From contig JAMOPC010000505.1 in NCBI GenBank assembly GCA_027064845.1, positions 1 to 5,455 of the forward strand: a stretch of 5,455 nt of DNA, written 5' to 3'. The notes below the pieces were generated by a model. It was not told the origin of the DNA and ran no database searches. It was given only the letters and a program-made list of their open reading frames with translations. How positions within the stretch are numbered: the first letter of the stretch is position 1; every line of letters starts with the position of its first letter. This DNA is from Desulfurococcales archaeon. Its GTDB lineage: Archaea > Thermoproteota > Thermoprotei_A > Sulfolobales > Desulfurococcaceae. Made by a program: the position numbers and the translations under genes. Below, one piece after another: positions 5,006-5,455 of this stretch.

Positions 5006-5455
5006 TCAAGTATGTGTTCTCCTAGCAAGAAACATCTTAAATAACTCATAATTCTTCAATTCATTATAAATATGTTTATTATGAAGCATTATGTAAAGTT
5101 CCCAACTCCTAAGAGCAGGACACATATAACATCCTATTCTGTAAAATCCTGCTTCATACAATGGATTTAGGTTTAAACCCTTTGATAATATGTAAAGCTG
5201 AACATGTGTACCTCCCCAAACCTTTATAGGTGACACTATGATGAAATCCTTATCTCTTATCCTAGAAACTGGACGAATACTTCTTCTCTCTGATTCAGCA
5301 TCTCTATCACCTGTGATTACTAGGGTATTACCGCTCATCACTTCTTTGATCTTATTTTCAAGCGCTTCTATTTTCTTACCAGTACACCACCTATCATCAT
5401 GTGTGGGGAATCCCTTCTCACCCTTTAAAATGAGCGTGTCTATGCCAGCATATGT
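5006..5455 (-). CDS. PAPS reductase-like (COG0175) PP-loop family protein, partial
   Basis: The frame stays open to the right edge, giving the C-terminal 149 residues; the N-terminus with the PP-loop lies outside. An internal GTG at 5341 looks like a start but is a valine codon within the domain. In this fragment HDDRWCT (19-25) contains C24, ITGDRDAES is at 47-55, and IGCYMCPA (107-114) gives C109-x2-C112; these are hallmark segments of the phosphoadenosine phosphosulfate reductase-like family. Classical APS reductases use a CC...CxxC set to hold [4Fe-4S]; here only one cysteine (preceded by Trp) is present at the first position. Substrate is therefore unclear: APS/PAPS reduction or another sulfur-transfer reaction are both possible. 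Residues 120-149 are a helical tail ending ARRTHT. The stop lies 5 nt from that of the tRNA thiolase, so the transcripts must overlap at their 3' ends. Confidence 0.88.
   Translation of the reverse strand, partial: TYAGIDTLILKGEKGFPTHDDRWCTGKKIEALENKIKEVMSGNTLVITGDRDAESERRSIRPVSRIRDKDFIIVSPIKVWGGTHVQLYILSKGLNLNPLYEAGFYRIGCYMCPALRSWELYIMLHNKHIYNELKNYELFKMFLARRTHT

Noticed and set aside
5006..5341. A complete 111-aa protein starting at GTG 5341
   Set aside because: The frame continues to the window edge and the extra 38 residues contain the family motif RWCT, so the GTG is an internal valine codon.
1..5455. CRISPR array, insertion sequence or integration site
   Set aside because: No regularly spaced repeats, transposase motifs, terminal inverted repeats or tRNA-end duplications were seen.

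Overview
This 5.46 kb window is low in G+C and looks like the chromosome of a hyperthermophilic crenarchaeon, most likely a Desulfurococcales member such as Staphylothermus or a relative. The evidence is archaeal: Shine-Dalgarno sites of the GGTGA type, TTTATA-like boxes about 25 nt from inferred transcript ends, codon use dominated by ATA, AGA and AGG, and an archaeal-type zinc-finger tRNA thiolase. The species guess is inference from composition and protein style; no search was run.

Layout. Positions 1-2992 carry only minus-strand genes. From the left edge inward these are a cut-off thioredoxin-like protein (CPAC motif), an 89-aa and a 70-aa protein of unknown function, a 394-aa membrane-anchored surface protein, and deoxyribose-phosphate aldolase (deoC). 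A short divergent promoter region near 3000-3056 then switches to two plus-strand genes in an apparent operon: a DUF2797-family zinc protein and a TtuA/NcsA-type tRNA 2-thiolation enzyme. The thiolase converges, with a 5-nt gap, on a minus-strand PAPS-reductase-like protein that runs off the right edge. There is no gap longer than about 110 nt without a gene, and I see no tRNA, rRNA, CRISPR or insertion sequence.

How the genes may work together. The best functional link is DUF2797 with the tRNA thiolase: both are zinc-finger proteins in one transcription unit, and the first has a GIY-YIG-like core, so an RNA-related role is a fair guess. The thiolase and the PAPS-reductase-like protein both belong to PP-loop/adenine-nucleotide alpha-hydrolase enzymes and both carry a CxxC plus a distant third cysteine, giving the right end a sulfur-chemistry theme. 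DeoC stands alone in nucleoside catabolism, and by eye its acetaldehyde-sensitive cysteine position is methionine. I did not find a clear undescribed multi-gene system; the most checkable oddities are the DUF2797 GIY-YIG resemblance, the three-cysteine PAPS-reductase-like protein, the Met-for-Cys DeoC, and a 24-bp inverted repeat at the promoter of the 89-aa gene.
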